DNA of 43,108 nt, taken from the NCBI RefSeq assembly GCF_011064615.1, contig NZ_JAALJH010000079.1, positions 1 to 43,108 on the forward strand. The letters are read 5' to 3'. The DNA is from Aquisphaera insulae. GTDB lineage: Bacteria > Planctomycetota > Planctomycetia > Isosphaerales > Isosphaeraceae. Numbering within the stretch: position 1 is the first letter of the stretch; the number at the start of each line of letters is the position of its first letter. Below are positions 8,473-15,686 of the stretch, piece after piece. The notes below the pieces were generated by a model. The model searched no databases. It was not told the DNA's origin and saw nothing but the letters and a program-made list of their open reading frames with translations. Both the position numbers and the translations under genes were made by a program.

Positions 8473-8503
8473 CGGCCCGGGCCGCGACGAGCGGCCCGGG
8501 CCG
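8473..8503 (-). terminator. Perfect 13-bp stem-loop after the decoration gene
   Basis: Arms at 8473-8485 and 8491-8503 are perfectly complementary (13 bp, all G/C) around the 5-nt loop GACGA. It lies just past the stop of the decoration-like gene and before the next ribosome-binding site. There is no U-tract, so it is more likely a 3' stabilising or partial termination element than a strong intrinsic terminator. Confidence 0.5.
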
Positions 8504-8508
8504 GCAGG

Positions 8509-9024
8509 TTAGTAGGCGTAGATCGCGACCCCCGCGAGGACGACGCGGCCGGTGCAGGTGTCGGAGGCGTTGTCGGCCACGCGGCGAATCCGGACGCCGA
8601 TCCAGTTGCCGGCGGCCGCCGAGTCGAGGTTGGCGTTGGCGATCGAGATCGTGCCGACGCGGAGGACGCCGGCTGTCGACGCGAGCGTGACCGTGGCGGT
8701 CTGCTCGGTGCCGGCGCCGGAGGTCAGGTCGAGGCTGTCGGTGTTGTCGGCGAGCAGCTTGACCGAGGCGCCGATCACCACGGCCGTCCCCAGGTCGGCG
8801 GCGTTGGAGCCGTCATCGACGACCACGACGTCGACCTTGAGGCCGGTCGTCAGGGTCGCGTTTCCGGGGATCTTCAGGACGGCGTCGTAGCCGACATTCT
8901 TGTTCCTGGGCAGGGCCAGGCCCCGGACGGTGCCGGTGGGCACCAGTTGGAGGCCGGCCTCGTAACCCATGGTCGTCTCGCGCTGGAGGGCGTCGACGAC
9001 CGACGCGACGAGCTCACTGGCCAT
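8509..9024 (-). CDS. Capsid decoration-like protein
   Basis: This is 171 aa. The start at 9024 (MASELVASVVDALQRETT) has GGAG eight bases upstream; a longer frame from 9072 lacks a site. After a short N-terminal helix the protein is nearly all beta: LVPTGTVRGLALPRNKN, a TTGLKVDVVVVDDGSN strand pair, TVTLASTAGVLRVGTI, and WIGVRIRRVAD. It sits immediately downstream of the major capsid gene and is flanked by hairpins, consistent with a highly made head-surface protein. The role is inferred from position and fold-like pattern. Confidence 0.55.
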   Translation of the reverse strand: MASELVASVVDALQRETTMGYEAGLQLVPTGTVRGLALPRNKNVGYDAVLKIPGNATLTTGLKVDVVVVDDGSNAADLGTAVVIGASVKLLADNTDSLDLTSGAGTEQTATVTLASTAGVLRVGTISIANANLDSAAAGNWIGVRIRRVADNASDTCTGRVVLAGVAIYAY

Positions 9025-9064
9025 CTGCGGATCTCCACGAATAAGGCGGATAGGAGCGCGGGCG

Positions 9065-9091
9065 GCGGGCACGGGACGCTCCCGTGCCCGC
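9065..9091 (-). terminator. Perfect 12-bp stem-loop after the major capsid gene
   Basis: Arms 9065-9076 and 9080-9091 pair perfectly over 12 bp with a 3-nt loop CGC, 14 nt past the capsid stop codon. No U-tract follows. It probably acts as a partial terminator or a 3' barrier that raises capsid mRNA relative to downstream genes. Confidence 0.55.
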
Positions 9092-9105
9092 GGCGAGACG
9101 CGGCA

Positions 9106-10041
9106 TCAGGCGGTGACGGCGTAGGCGGCGAAGTCCTTCCGCACGATCTTGAAGCCGACGTTCGTGTGGATGTTGATCAGGGTGCCCTGGTCGCGGAGGC
9201 TGTAGCCCATCTGGATCTGGAACGTGAACTTGGGGGCGTCGGCGAGCGGGTACACGTACGTCTCCTCGACGCCTCCCAACTCGGCGTTGGAAGGCGGCGG
9301 GGCGCAGACTCCCGCGACGGCCCAGCGATGCAGGAAGACACCCGCGTACTTGCTGCTCGGGGTCGGCATCTGCTGGTCGAACTTGATCGTCGCCCCCAGG
9401 GCCGGCACCAGGACGCCCCCCTGCTGGGCCATGCGGGCGGCGTCCTCCCCTACGACCTGGGCGGAGTAAAACGCGGTGTCGGAGAGCATGTTGGCATAGG
9501 CCGCCGGGTGGGTCAGGAACGTCAGGTTCCCGGACTGAGACGTCGGGCAGCCGTTGCCGACCAAGTACCCCCACAGCTTGTTGACGTCCGCGCGCTGGAA
9601 GGTGCTGGCGGCTCCCGAGGTGAGCGACGAGTAGGCGTTCAGGTTGCTGCTCGTGAACAGGCCGGTGACCAGCGAGTTGCACTGCCGCAGCGCCGCCTCC
9701 AGCTTGGGCTGCACGTAGAGCTCGGAGAGCTTCTCGGGCGTTCGGACGGCGTCCCAACTCTTGATGACGAAGCTCGCCGAGATATGGTTGGAAAGCGTGA
9801 TCTGGGCGAGGTCGTGCTGGGTATCCGACGGCTGGAGCGGGCCGCCGCCGATGTCCGCCGCGTCGGACTGGTCGACGCGCGGGATCGGCACGTTCATCGT
9901 CTGGCCGATCTCGCCCCCTGCGGCCTGGAAGTCCCAGTAGATGCTCCCCAGGGCCGCCTTGGTGTACGTGAGCGACTGGATCGCCATGACGGTGGCGGGA
10001 ACCAGGCGCGTTTCGAAAATGCCGCTGACGGAATTCGCCAT
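9106..10041 (-). CDS. Phage major capsid protein
   Basis: This is 311 aa, starting MANSVSGIFETRLVPATVMA. It has the layout of P22/SPP1-type coat proteins made with a separate scaffold: an N-terminal helix, an early YWDFQAAGGEIGQTMNVPIPR segment, LITLSNHIS-like sheet, a helical spine (KLEAALRQCNSLV), a LTHPAAYANML motif and a C-terminal strand set ending in KDFAAYAVTA. No protease gene or HK97 delta domain is visible. It lies directly after the scaffold gene, behind a 173-nt leader with four stem-loops, and is followed by a hairpin. Confidence 0.8.
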   Translation of the reverse strand: MANSVSGIFETRLVPATVMAIQSLTYTKAALGSIYWDFQAAGGEIGQTMNVPIPRVDQSDAADIGGGPLQPSDTQHDLAQITLSNHISASFVIKSWDAVRTPEKLSELYVQPKLEAALRQCNSLVTGLFTSSNLNAYSSLTSGAASTFQRADVNKLWGYLVGNGCPTSQSGNLTFLTHPAAYANMLSDTAFYSAQVVGEDAARMAQQGGVLVPALGATIKFDQQMPTPSSKYAGVFLHRWAVAGVCAPPPSNAELGGVEETYVYPLADAPKFTFQIQMGYSLRDQGTLINIHTNVGFKIVRKDFAAYAVTA

Positions 10042-10214
10042 TCGAGGAGCCTCTCGGCGGGCTCCGAAGGGCTGTTAGCCCTCTGCGAAAGTCCGGCAAC
10101 TTTCGCGGCGTGATCGACTTGACCTGGAGAGCCACCTGTCCGGGGTGGCCTCGGCGGCGGGCGCCGGGGTGATGATTCTATCCTACGCGAGCGCCGCCGC
10201 CGGCCGAAATGCCG
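10042..10214 (-). promoter_or_regulatory. Capsid mRNA leader with four consecutive stem-loops
   Basis: Between the scaffold stop and the capsid ATG are four perfect short hairpins, in mRNA order: 10131-10136/10144-10149 (6 bp), 10085-10092/10099-10106 (8 bp, loop of 6), 10068-10073/10077-10082 (6 bp, loop of 3) and 10046-10051/10060-10065 (6 bp, loop of 8). The last lies 5 nt from the capsid start, and its loop and arm contain the only GA-rich ribosome-binding candidate. No convincing -35/-10 pair is seen. The array may protect or regulate capsid mRNA. Confidence 0.5.
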
Positions 10215-10856
10215 TCACCCGTCGATCAGCTCGACCCCGCCCGTCAAGAGGGCCTCGCTATAGCGCGCCTGGTTGGCCGCCATCCATTCGCGGGACCTCA
10301 GGTCGCTCGACCTGACCCTGAACTTCCCGCTTTCCTTGACCAGGCCCCCGCGACCCGCCCCAGGCCCCGGCTTCTGAGAAGCCGCCACCGATTCGGCCGG
10401 CTTCTCGCCAGGATTCTCGCCCTTCGAGGTCTCCGCGAATAGGTACGGCCGCGTCGTTCGCTGCTCCTCGATCAGATTGGCGATCGCGGCCTCGTCGGGC
10501 TCGTCGACCTCGGCCTTGTAGCCGGCGAGCTGCCAGAGGTCCCCGACCGCGTCCAGCCTGGCCCCGGCCTTCGTCGCCGCCGCGTCGAAGACGCGGCGAT
10601 GCTTCAACCCGCGGAGCTCGGCGGTGAGCTCGGCGACCCGCTTGGATGCCGCGGACGAATCGGCCCGCTTCGCCAACTCATCCCGCTCCTTCGTCAGGGC
10701 GGCCACGGAGGCCGCCAGGGCGTCTCGCTCCTTCTCGACGGCGGCGAGCTCGTCCCGCCCCTTCCGCATCTTGTAGTACAGGCTCGCGATCTTGCGGGGG
10801 TCCTTGCCCCCCGCGCCTTCCCGCTCATCAGCCGCCTTCTCGGCCATCGCCGTCAT
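10215..10856 (-). CDS. Phage head scaffolding protein
   Basis: This is 213 aa, starting MTAMAEKAADEREGAGG. The ATG overlaps the portal stop as ATGA. A long coiled coil spans about residues 30-95 (ELAAVEKERDALAASVAALTK and similar heptads). A central helical/acidic part follows at about 105-150, and a Pro/Gly-rich linker then leads to a basic C-terminus (FRVRSSDLRSREW). Coiled-coil, charged and hydrophilic character plus location between portal and capsid genes are typical of scaffolds, whose C-terminus binds coat. No catalytic protease motif is seen. Confidence 0.75.
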   Translation of the reverse strand: MTAMAEKAADEREGAGGKDPRKIASLYYKMRKGRDELAAVEKERDALAASVAALTKERDELAKRADSSAASKRVAELTAELRGLKHRRVFDAAATKAGARLDAVGDLWQLAGYKAEVDEPDEAAIANLIEEQRTTRPYLFAETSKGENPGEKPAESVAASQKPGPGAGRGGLVKESGKFRVRSSDLRSREWMAANQARYSEALLTGGVELIDG

Positions 10857-12313
10857 CCTCCGTTGGTTTGGACCGGATCCACGGCCGGGGGCGTCGGCAC
10901 CCCGAGCCTCGCGGCGGCCTCCCGCACCAAACCGGGGTCGGCGGCCACCTGCGCCAGGTGGGCGATCGCCTGCTCCCGGGTCAGCCCGTACCGCCGCATC
11001 GCGATCGTCACCGGGGACTCGATCCCCAGCTCGATCGCCGCCCTGTCCTGCGCGTCCCGCTCCGGCCCCGGCAGGTCCACCTGGGCCCCCGGCCAGGCCA
11101 GCGAGAGCCGCCCTTCCTTCGCCGCGGCGAGCAGGTCGGCCCGGTCGTAATGCGTCCCGCCCACCGCCAGCGAGGCGACCGCCAGGTCCCGCTCGTACCG
11201 ACGGAAGGGCTGCCTCCGCTCGGTGGCGTAGTCGGCCAGCGGCTTCTGCTCGATCGCCAGGGCTGCACCCGAGGCCAGCGGCTTGCTCCCCATCCGATAG
11301 GACGTCACCGGGACGCCCAGGCCCTCCAGCTCGGAGTCGATCACCGAGCGGATGTTCGTCCAGCCCCCCTCGATGTCGAGGTCCGCCTGGAGGTACTCCA
11401 GCCGGCCGGGCGGGGACTTCTCCAGGTCGGTCGGCAGCGACGCGAGCCTCGCGAACCGGCCCATCACCCGGACGGGGTTGGCCGCGACGTCCACGTCGAA
11501 GGCGACCCCCATCGGGGCGTGATACTCCTGCACGGCCTGGGCGAGGTCCGAGGCCTCCACGTCGAGCGTCGAGTTGATCGCCGAGAGGAAGGGCCCGAGC
11601 CCGCCGCAGGCGTCGATGCCCGAGGTCGGCGGCTCGAACCAGGCGAAGGCGAACGGCAGAACCCCATAGGGGTTCTGGCCGGAGAGCTCGGGCCGGAACC
11701 TCGGCAGCCGGCCGCCGGCCGTCTGGCCGGGCCGGAGCTGATCGGTCTCGTAGACGCGGAAGAACTCGGGCGTCCAGAACGTGTACCGGGTGCGGTTATC
11801 GGCGCAGTCGATCGTCACGCAGCAGGCGACCTCGTTGGCCTTCCAGGGGGCCTCGTAGGGGACGATCTCGTGCCAGCCCGACCAGACCTGGAACGAGAGC
11901 GGCCGGGCCGGGTCGCCCGTCGCCGCCACCTGGATGGCCGCCATCCCGTGGAGGTGCGACATCCGGTCGACCTGCTGCCAGACCCCGTTGACCTGGGCGG
12001 CGTCGTAGGCAGCGTTCAGCCAGTCCGCCGCCCCCTCGTGCCCGGGGAGGGACCGGGCCGGGGCGGGGGCGTAGAGCTGGCTGGCCAGCACGGTGACCAC
12101 CCGCCGGGCGAACGGCAGCGACCGCTTCGGCCGGCGGCGGTAGTCGGCGTCGTCCTCCGCCTCCCGGTGCGGGATCATGTCCACGCCGCGCAGGGCGTAA
12201 TAGGCGGCCGACCGCAGGCATACCTCGCGACGGCCCTGCTCGTTGGGCAGGCCGGCGAGGATCTCGCCCTCGATCGCCGACAGGAAGTCGTCGGGGAGCG
12301 GCTCGATGGGCAC
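10853..12313 (-). CDS. Phage portal protein (SPP1 gp6-like)
   Basis: This is 486 aa, starting MPIEPLPDDFLSAIEGE. The first 110 residues match portals of the SPP1 gp6 type: CLRSAAYYALRGVDMIP, then KRSLPFARRVVTVLASQLY and a short helix before VWQQVDRMSHLHGMAAIQVA. A WSGWHEIVPYE strand follows. The middle contains the stretch NSTLDVEASDLAQAVQEYH, consistent with the stem helices. The C-terminus has Ala/Arg-rich helices and a Pro-rich end. The portal forms the dodecameric DNA channel at one vertex. It lies between terminase and scaffold as usual, and overlaps the scaffold start by 4 nt. Confidence 0.85.
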   Translation of the reverse strand: MPIEPLPDDFLSAIEGEILAGLPNEQGRREVCLRSAAYYALRGVDMIPHREAEDDADYRRRPKRSLPFARRVVTVLASQLYAPAPARSLPGHEGAADWLNAAYDAAQVNGVWQQVDRMSHLHGMAAIQVAATGDPARPLSFQVWSGWHEIVPYEAPWKANEVACCVTIDCADNRTRYTFWTPEFFRVYETDQLRPGQTAGGRLPRFRPELSGQNPYGVLPFAFAWFEPPTSGIDACGGLGPFLSAINSTLDVEASDLAQAVQEYHAPMGVAFDVDVAANPVRVMGRFARLASLPTDLEKSPPGRLEYLQADLDIEGGWTNIRSVIDSELEGLGVPVTSYRMGSKPLASGAALAIEQKPLADYATERRQPFRRYERDLAVASLAVGGTHYDRADLLAAAKEGRLSLAWPGAQVDLPGPERDAQDRAAIELGIESPVTIAMRRYGLTREQAIAHLAQVAADPGLVREAAARLGVPTPPAVDPVQTNGG

Positions 12314-12325
12314 GTGGGTGGCTCC

Positions 12326-12553
12326 TTACGCCCGCTCGTATTCCGGCACGAACTCGCCGGCGAGCTCGATGTCGTAATGTCGCGTCTCCGACCGGTTCGG
12401 CCAGAGCACGTGATACAGCTCGGCGGTCGCGGTGACGCTCACCCCCGTGACCATCCCCCGAGTCGGCTCGTCGTCGATCCGGAGGTAGACGATGTCGCCG
12501 ACCCCGAAGGCCGCGACCCGCTTCGAACCCGGCGTCCGGACGGTGATCGACAT
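12326..12553 (-). CDS. Small phage protein, SH3-like
   Basis: This is 75 aa, starting MSITVRTPGSKRVAAF. It is beta-rich (VGDIVYLRIDD, GMVTGVSVTATAELYHVLWPN), with the look of a small SH3-like barrel. An in-frame stop lies 12 nt before the portal start. Six bases separate it from the upstream small gene. No known family is recognised. It could be a head or terminase accessory factor. Confidence 0.5.
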   Translation of the reverse strand: MSITVRTPGSKRVAAFGVGDIVYLRIDDEPTRGMVTGVSVTATAELYHVLWPNRSETRHYDIELAGEFVPEYERA

Positions 12554-12559
12554 GGGGCG

Positions 12560-12775
12560 TCACTCCTTCACTTCGACGGCGGCCTCGGCGACCGGCCAGG
12601 GGGTGGGATCGAAGGCCCAGCCCTCGGCCAGCATCCGGGTCAGCAGCCCGGAGAGGGCCGCGAGCGGCTGGTCCGCCCGGTGCTCGATCCGGACGGTCTC
12701 GTTGCCGACGCGGGCCAGCCAAGGGCCGTTGAGACGCTCGGGTGCGACGACGATCGTGTTCGCGGGGCTCGCCAT
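12560..12775 (-). CDS. Small phage protein of unknown function
   Basis: This is 71 aa, starting MASPANTIVVAPERLNG and ending AAVEVKE. It is a short alternating strand/helix protein with PLAALSGLLTRMLAEGW in the centre. The ATG follows AAGGAGG by 8-9 bases, which gives the frame good support. It lies 30 nt downstream of the terminase stop and 6 nt upstream of the next small gene. Function cannot be assigned. Confidence 0.55.
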   Translation of the reverse strand: MASPANTIVVAPERLNGPWLARVGNETVRIEHRADQPLAALSGLLTRMLAEGWAFDPTPWPVAEAAVEVKE

Positions 12776-12805
12776 CCTGGGCCTCCTTGATGATTCCAGT
12801 GTAAG

Positions 12806-14302
12806 TCAGTCGCCGCGGACGGCCTCGTCGCGGAAACTCTGGGTCAGGGCGTCGCAGGTGTCCGGCGCGTGCCCGAGCCGCTCCTGCATGGACTCCTTGT
12901 CTTCGAGGGCCGACTTGTCGCCTTTCAGGCTGTACCGCAAAGCCAGCAGCTCTTCGCGAAGGGCCGGCCACCAGGGCTGGACCGGGATGTGGAAGGGCCG
13001 CCAGGCCACGCCCTCGCCGAGGAAGTGCTCGGGGTCGAGGCGCCGGGCGAGGGCCATCGCGGCGGCCGTGCGGAGATTCGTGAACCGCTTGCCGCCGGCT
13101 CCCCCGCCGAGGTACGGGACGGCGCCGTAGATGCCCTGGGCCTGGAGGGCGTTGGACATCCGCTTACCGGTCGTGCCCGCGCCGTCGTATGAGCAATCCC
13201 GCTCCGCGACCCCCCACTTCTCGCGGAGCCTGGCGATCACCGCCGCGGCCCCGGACGGGCCGGTATACGGCGAGGCGTCGCACTCCAGGATCCCGACGTC
13301 GTCCCGCACGAAGACCACGGAGCGGGCACGGCCGACACCCTCCCCGACGTCGCACGAGATCCGCTTCTGGCCGCCCCGGCCCGCCTTCCGGGCCTCGGCG
13401 GCCGCGGCGGCGGCCTCAGGCGACGTGCAGGCGTCGAGGTGCTCCGGCGGGATCAGCGTGTCCTGGTCGAGCCTGGGCCGCTGGGCCAGGACGTGGACGC
13501 GATACCAGAGCGAGTTCTTCCCGTGCTTGCGGGCCATCGACTCGATCCAGGACCGGTCCGCCAGGCCGTAAGGGCTCCGGTCGAGGTGGGCGTGCGGCGA
13601 TGCCATCGCGGGCGTCACGAAGTGCCTGACGGCCAGGTGCGGCGGGACGTTTTCCCTGGCGTCGCGGTCGCCCTGGTCGCAGATGTCGACCGCCCAGCCA
13701 GTCGCCCGGACCGGGTTCATGGCGAGGAACATCTTGGTCGCGTTGAGGCTGTCGAGGGCGGACCCGATCTCGGCGGAGATCGCGCTGGCCTCGGTGATGA
13801 CGACCAGGAGGTTGCCCGCGTGCTGCCCCGAGGCGCGCTCGATCGACGTCGTGGAAAAGGCCAGGGCCCCCCACCCGGGGGCCAGCGTCATCGTCAGCGG
13901 CGATGCCTTCACGCCCTCGCTGATATCGACCTGGAAGATCTCCGGAAAGTGCTTGCGGAAAGGGCAGCCTTCCATCGCGCGCCGGACTTCCTTGAAGGTC
14001 ACAGACCCCAGGAGCGTCTGCGACGGGCCGGTCGCGATGACCAGACTATCGACGCGTGTGTAGAGCCACCAGGGCGCCAATGAGCCAATAAGCATGTCCT
14101 TTCCCAAACTGTTGGCCGTCTCGGCCACCACGACCCTGTAACGCTGGAGCGCTTCGGCCCATTCCAGCTGGCCGTCGTATCCCCTGGGTCGGCCCGACCA
14201 GAGGGGCGGCTTGTTCAACACCGCGGTGTTGAAGAGCGCGATATCGTCGTGGCACTCGGCCAGGAGGTCGCACAGGGCGTCCGTTTCAGCGTCGAAGGCC
14301 AT
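12806..14302 (-). CDS. Terminase large subunit
   Basis: This is 498 aa. The packaging ATPase shows an unusual Walker A-like stretch at about residues 60-69 (AETANSLGKD, with GKD in place of GKT/S) and a Walker B-like LLVVITEA at 165-172 followed by the coupling-like NPVRATG. The C-terminal RNase H-like nuclease shows ISCDVGEGVG (Asp318), SYDGAG (Asp373) and HAPDTCDAL (Asp481/Asp484), the three acidic positions expected for headful cutting. The start overlaps the small terminase stop as TGATG. This is typical bacteriophage length. The deviation in Walker A is noted as a finding. Confidence 0.85.
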   Translation of the reverse strand: MAFDAETDALCDLLAECHDDIALFNTAVLNKPPLWSGRPRGYDGQLEWAEALQRYRVVVAETANSLGKDMLIGSLAPWWLYTRVDSLVIATGPSQTLLGSVTFKEVRRAMEGCPFRKHFPEIFQVDISEGVKASPLTMTLAPGWGALAFSTTSIERASGQHAGNLLVVITEASAISAEIGSALDSLNATKMFLAMNPVRATGWAVDICDQGDRDARENVPPHLAVRHFVTPAMASPHAHLDRSPYGLADRSWIESMARKHGKNSLWYRVHVLAQRPRLDQDTLIPPEHLDACTSPEAAAAAAEARKAGRGGQKRISCDVGEGVGRARSVVFVRDDVGILECDASPYTGPSGAAAVIARLREKWGVAERDCSYDGAGTTGKRMSNALQAQGIYGAVPYLGGGAGGKRFTNLRTAAAMALARRLDPEHFLGEGVAWRPFHIPVQPWWPALREELLALRYSLKGDKSALEDKESMQERLGHAPDTCDALTQSFRDEAVRGD

Positions 14303-14799
14303 CAGGATGCCCCCTCGACGCCCTCGGCATCCGCCCGCCCGGCTTCCCTTTCTTCGGCCTCCCTGGCGGCACGCAGCTCCTCCGCCCGCCGCTGGGCTTC
14401 CTCGACGACCTCGCGACGATCGGCGGTGTCCGCACTAGCCGGCCGCTCCGACGGCTTGGCCCACCGCTGCGGAAATTTGCGCTCCAGGAACCAGCGATTT
14501 CCGGGCGAATTGGCCGGGTCATTCAGGACGCGGTCCAGCGCCCGGGCCTCCCCTATGCTCGAAGCCCTCTCGAGTTGCACAAAGAAATCGAGGATCGCGG
14601 CGGGCACGCCGGGATCGCCGGATCTCGCCCGCTGCTGCCAGTAGTTGAGGGCTTGCTGGGTGACGCCCGCGGCCTTCAGCGCCACTTTCTGGTAGTTCCC
14701 GGCCGCGACCAGTTGGAGGATCGTATTGCAGACGTCCGGCGTTAGGACCCGGGGCCTCTCCAGTGCCGTGCCCGTCTGCGGCTTCTTCCTGGCGGCCAT
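14302..14799 (-). CDS. Terminase small subunit
   Basis: This is 165 aa, starting MAARKKPQTGTALERPRVL. A helix-turn-helix region lies at about residues 18-55 (DVCNTILQLVAAGNYQKVALKAAGV, then TQQALNYWQQR), as in small terminases that bind pac/cos DNA. The middle carries FFVQLERASSIGEARALDRV and RWFLERKFPQRWAKP, a block common in this family. A long Glu/Arg/Ala helix follows, ending in DAEGVEGAS, and would oligomerise. The start is chosen as the first ATG after the 2-nt gap from the upstream stop. It lies immediately upstream of terL with TGATG coupling. Confidence 0.85.
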   Translation of the reverse strand: MAARKKPQTGTALERPRVLTPDVCNTILQLVAAGNYQKVALKAAGVTQQALNYWQQRARSGDPGVPAAILDFFVQLERASSIGEARALDRVLNDPANSPGNRWFLERKFPQRWAKPSERPASADTADRREVVEEAQRRAEELRAAREAEEREAGRADAEGVEGAS

Positions 14800-14801
14800 G
14801 A

Positions 14802-15206
14802 TCACCCTCCCGTCGACCGGTGCGACTCGGCGGCGGCCAGCTTGGCCTTCAGCTCCGCGACCTCCACCTTGAGGACAGCGCGGGCTTCGCGGCTCTCGTC
14901 GACCTCGCCGTGGAGCTTGTCGACATCCGCCTGGGCCTCGTCGAGTCGTCGCCGCAGGAGCCTCACTTGTCCATTGGCCCCGCTCGACCAGATCGCCCAG
15001 ATCGACGCGGCAACACCAATGGCCGCGCCCGCGATGACCAGGTCCGGCCGGCCTTCCACGACTGCCAGGGTCGCGGAGGGGAGCCCCACGACCGCCCCCA
15101 GCACCGCCGACCTTCCCGGAGTCAGAACCTCCGCCAGCCAGCCCGACGCGATCATCTCGATCCCGCCGCATCCCGCGACGGCCTCCATTTCCCGGCGGAC
15201 GCTCAC
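14802..15206 (-). CDS. Small membrane protein with coiled coil (lysis-type, spanin/holin-like)
   Basis: This is 134 aa if the GTG at 15206 is used; that GTG overlaps the upstream stop as GTGA. Internal ATGs at 15188 and 15155 are alternatives. Two hydrophobic segments (about LGAVVGLPSATLAVV and LVIAGAAIGVAASIWAIW) are followed by a charged coiled coil from RLLRRRLDEAQADV to the C-terminus. One or two membrane spans plus a coiled-coil tail are seen in phage spanin or holin partners. It sits between the holin-like gene and terminase, as lambda lysis genes do. No catalytic lysozyme motif is present. Confidence 0.5.
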   Translation of the reverse strand: MSVRREMEAVAGCGGIEMIASGWLAEVLTPGRSAVLGAVVGLPSATLAVVEGRPDLVIAGAAIGVAASIWAIWSSGANGQVRLLRRRLDEAQADVDKLHGEVDESREARAVLKVEVAELKAKLAAAESHRSTGG

Positions 15207-15421
15207 TGAGCCGCAGCCTTCGCCGCCTGGGACTTCGCCTGGACCGTCGCGGTCCCGAACAGGATTGCGGCCGCCGCGGCCAGCAACTCGCGATAACCGC
15301 CCGCCTCGTCGCCAGAGAGGATCGCCAGCAGCGCCGTGGCGACCGCGCCCAACGAGGCGGAATGCGAGAGCGTCCACTTGAGGACGACCGTGAGCAGGGC
15401 CTGCAGTTGCGGGATGGTCAT
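15203..15421 (-). CDS. Small holin-like membrane protein
   Basis: This is 72 aa, starting MTIPQLQALLTVVLKW. The start at 15421 has AAAGGA 8 bases upstream; a longer frame to 15511 lacks one. Two hydrophobic segments (SLGAVATALLAIL and ELLAAAAAILFGTATV) are separated by an acidic turn GDEAGG, and the short basic C-terminus has KSQAAKAAAQ. Size, two spans and charged tail fit class II holins. It is the first gene after the AT-rich island at 15586-15620, and overlaps the next gene by 4 nt. No endolysin gene is visible beside it. Confidence 0.5.
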   Translation of the reverse strand: MTIPQLQALLTVVLKWTLSHSASLGAVATALLAILSGDEAGGYRELLAAAAAILFGTATVQAKSQAAKAAAQ

Positions 15422-15585
15422 GGAGGGCGTCCTTTCCGTCCGTAAAGCGAACGAAGGTCCGACGCTCTCCAGTATCGCCGAGAGGCTCTGGAACGCGGAA
15501 ATCGCGAGCATAGAGGCGCGGGCGAGTTGATCGTTCGCGTGAGTGAGGACGCGACGACCTCACCGAGACGTTAGAGATGCCAAGG

Positions 15586-15620
15586 TGATAACGTTATTGA
15601 TTATAACGGATTGATATTTA
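15586..15620 (-). promoter_or_regulatory. AT-rich promoter/operator-like island before the late operon
   Basis: This stretch is strikingly AT-rich within a GC-rich region. It has the perfect palindrome ATAAC/GTTAT (15586-15595), a second inverted pair GTTAT...ATAAC (15591-15595/15601-15605), and on the leftward strand a TATAAT hexamer (plus strand 15598-15603). No clear TTGACA lies 16-18 bases upstream of it, so activator use is possible. It faces the holin gene start 165 nt downstream. Confidence 0.5.
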
Positions 15621-15686
15621 ACGACTTATGACTTGAGGGGTGGTTTCCTCCGCGTCACGGCGGGCCCCCCGCGGGGCCGGGCAAGC

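Noticed and set aside
10646..12790. A 714-codon open frame on the + strand
   Set aside because: It is antisense to the portal and small phage genes; Arg/Pro/Gly-rich composition from GC-rich shadows.
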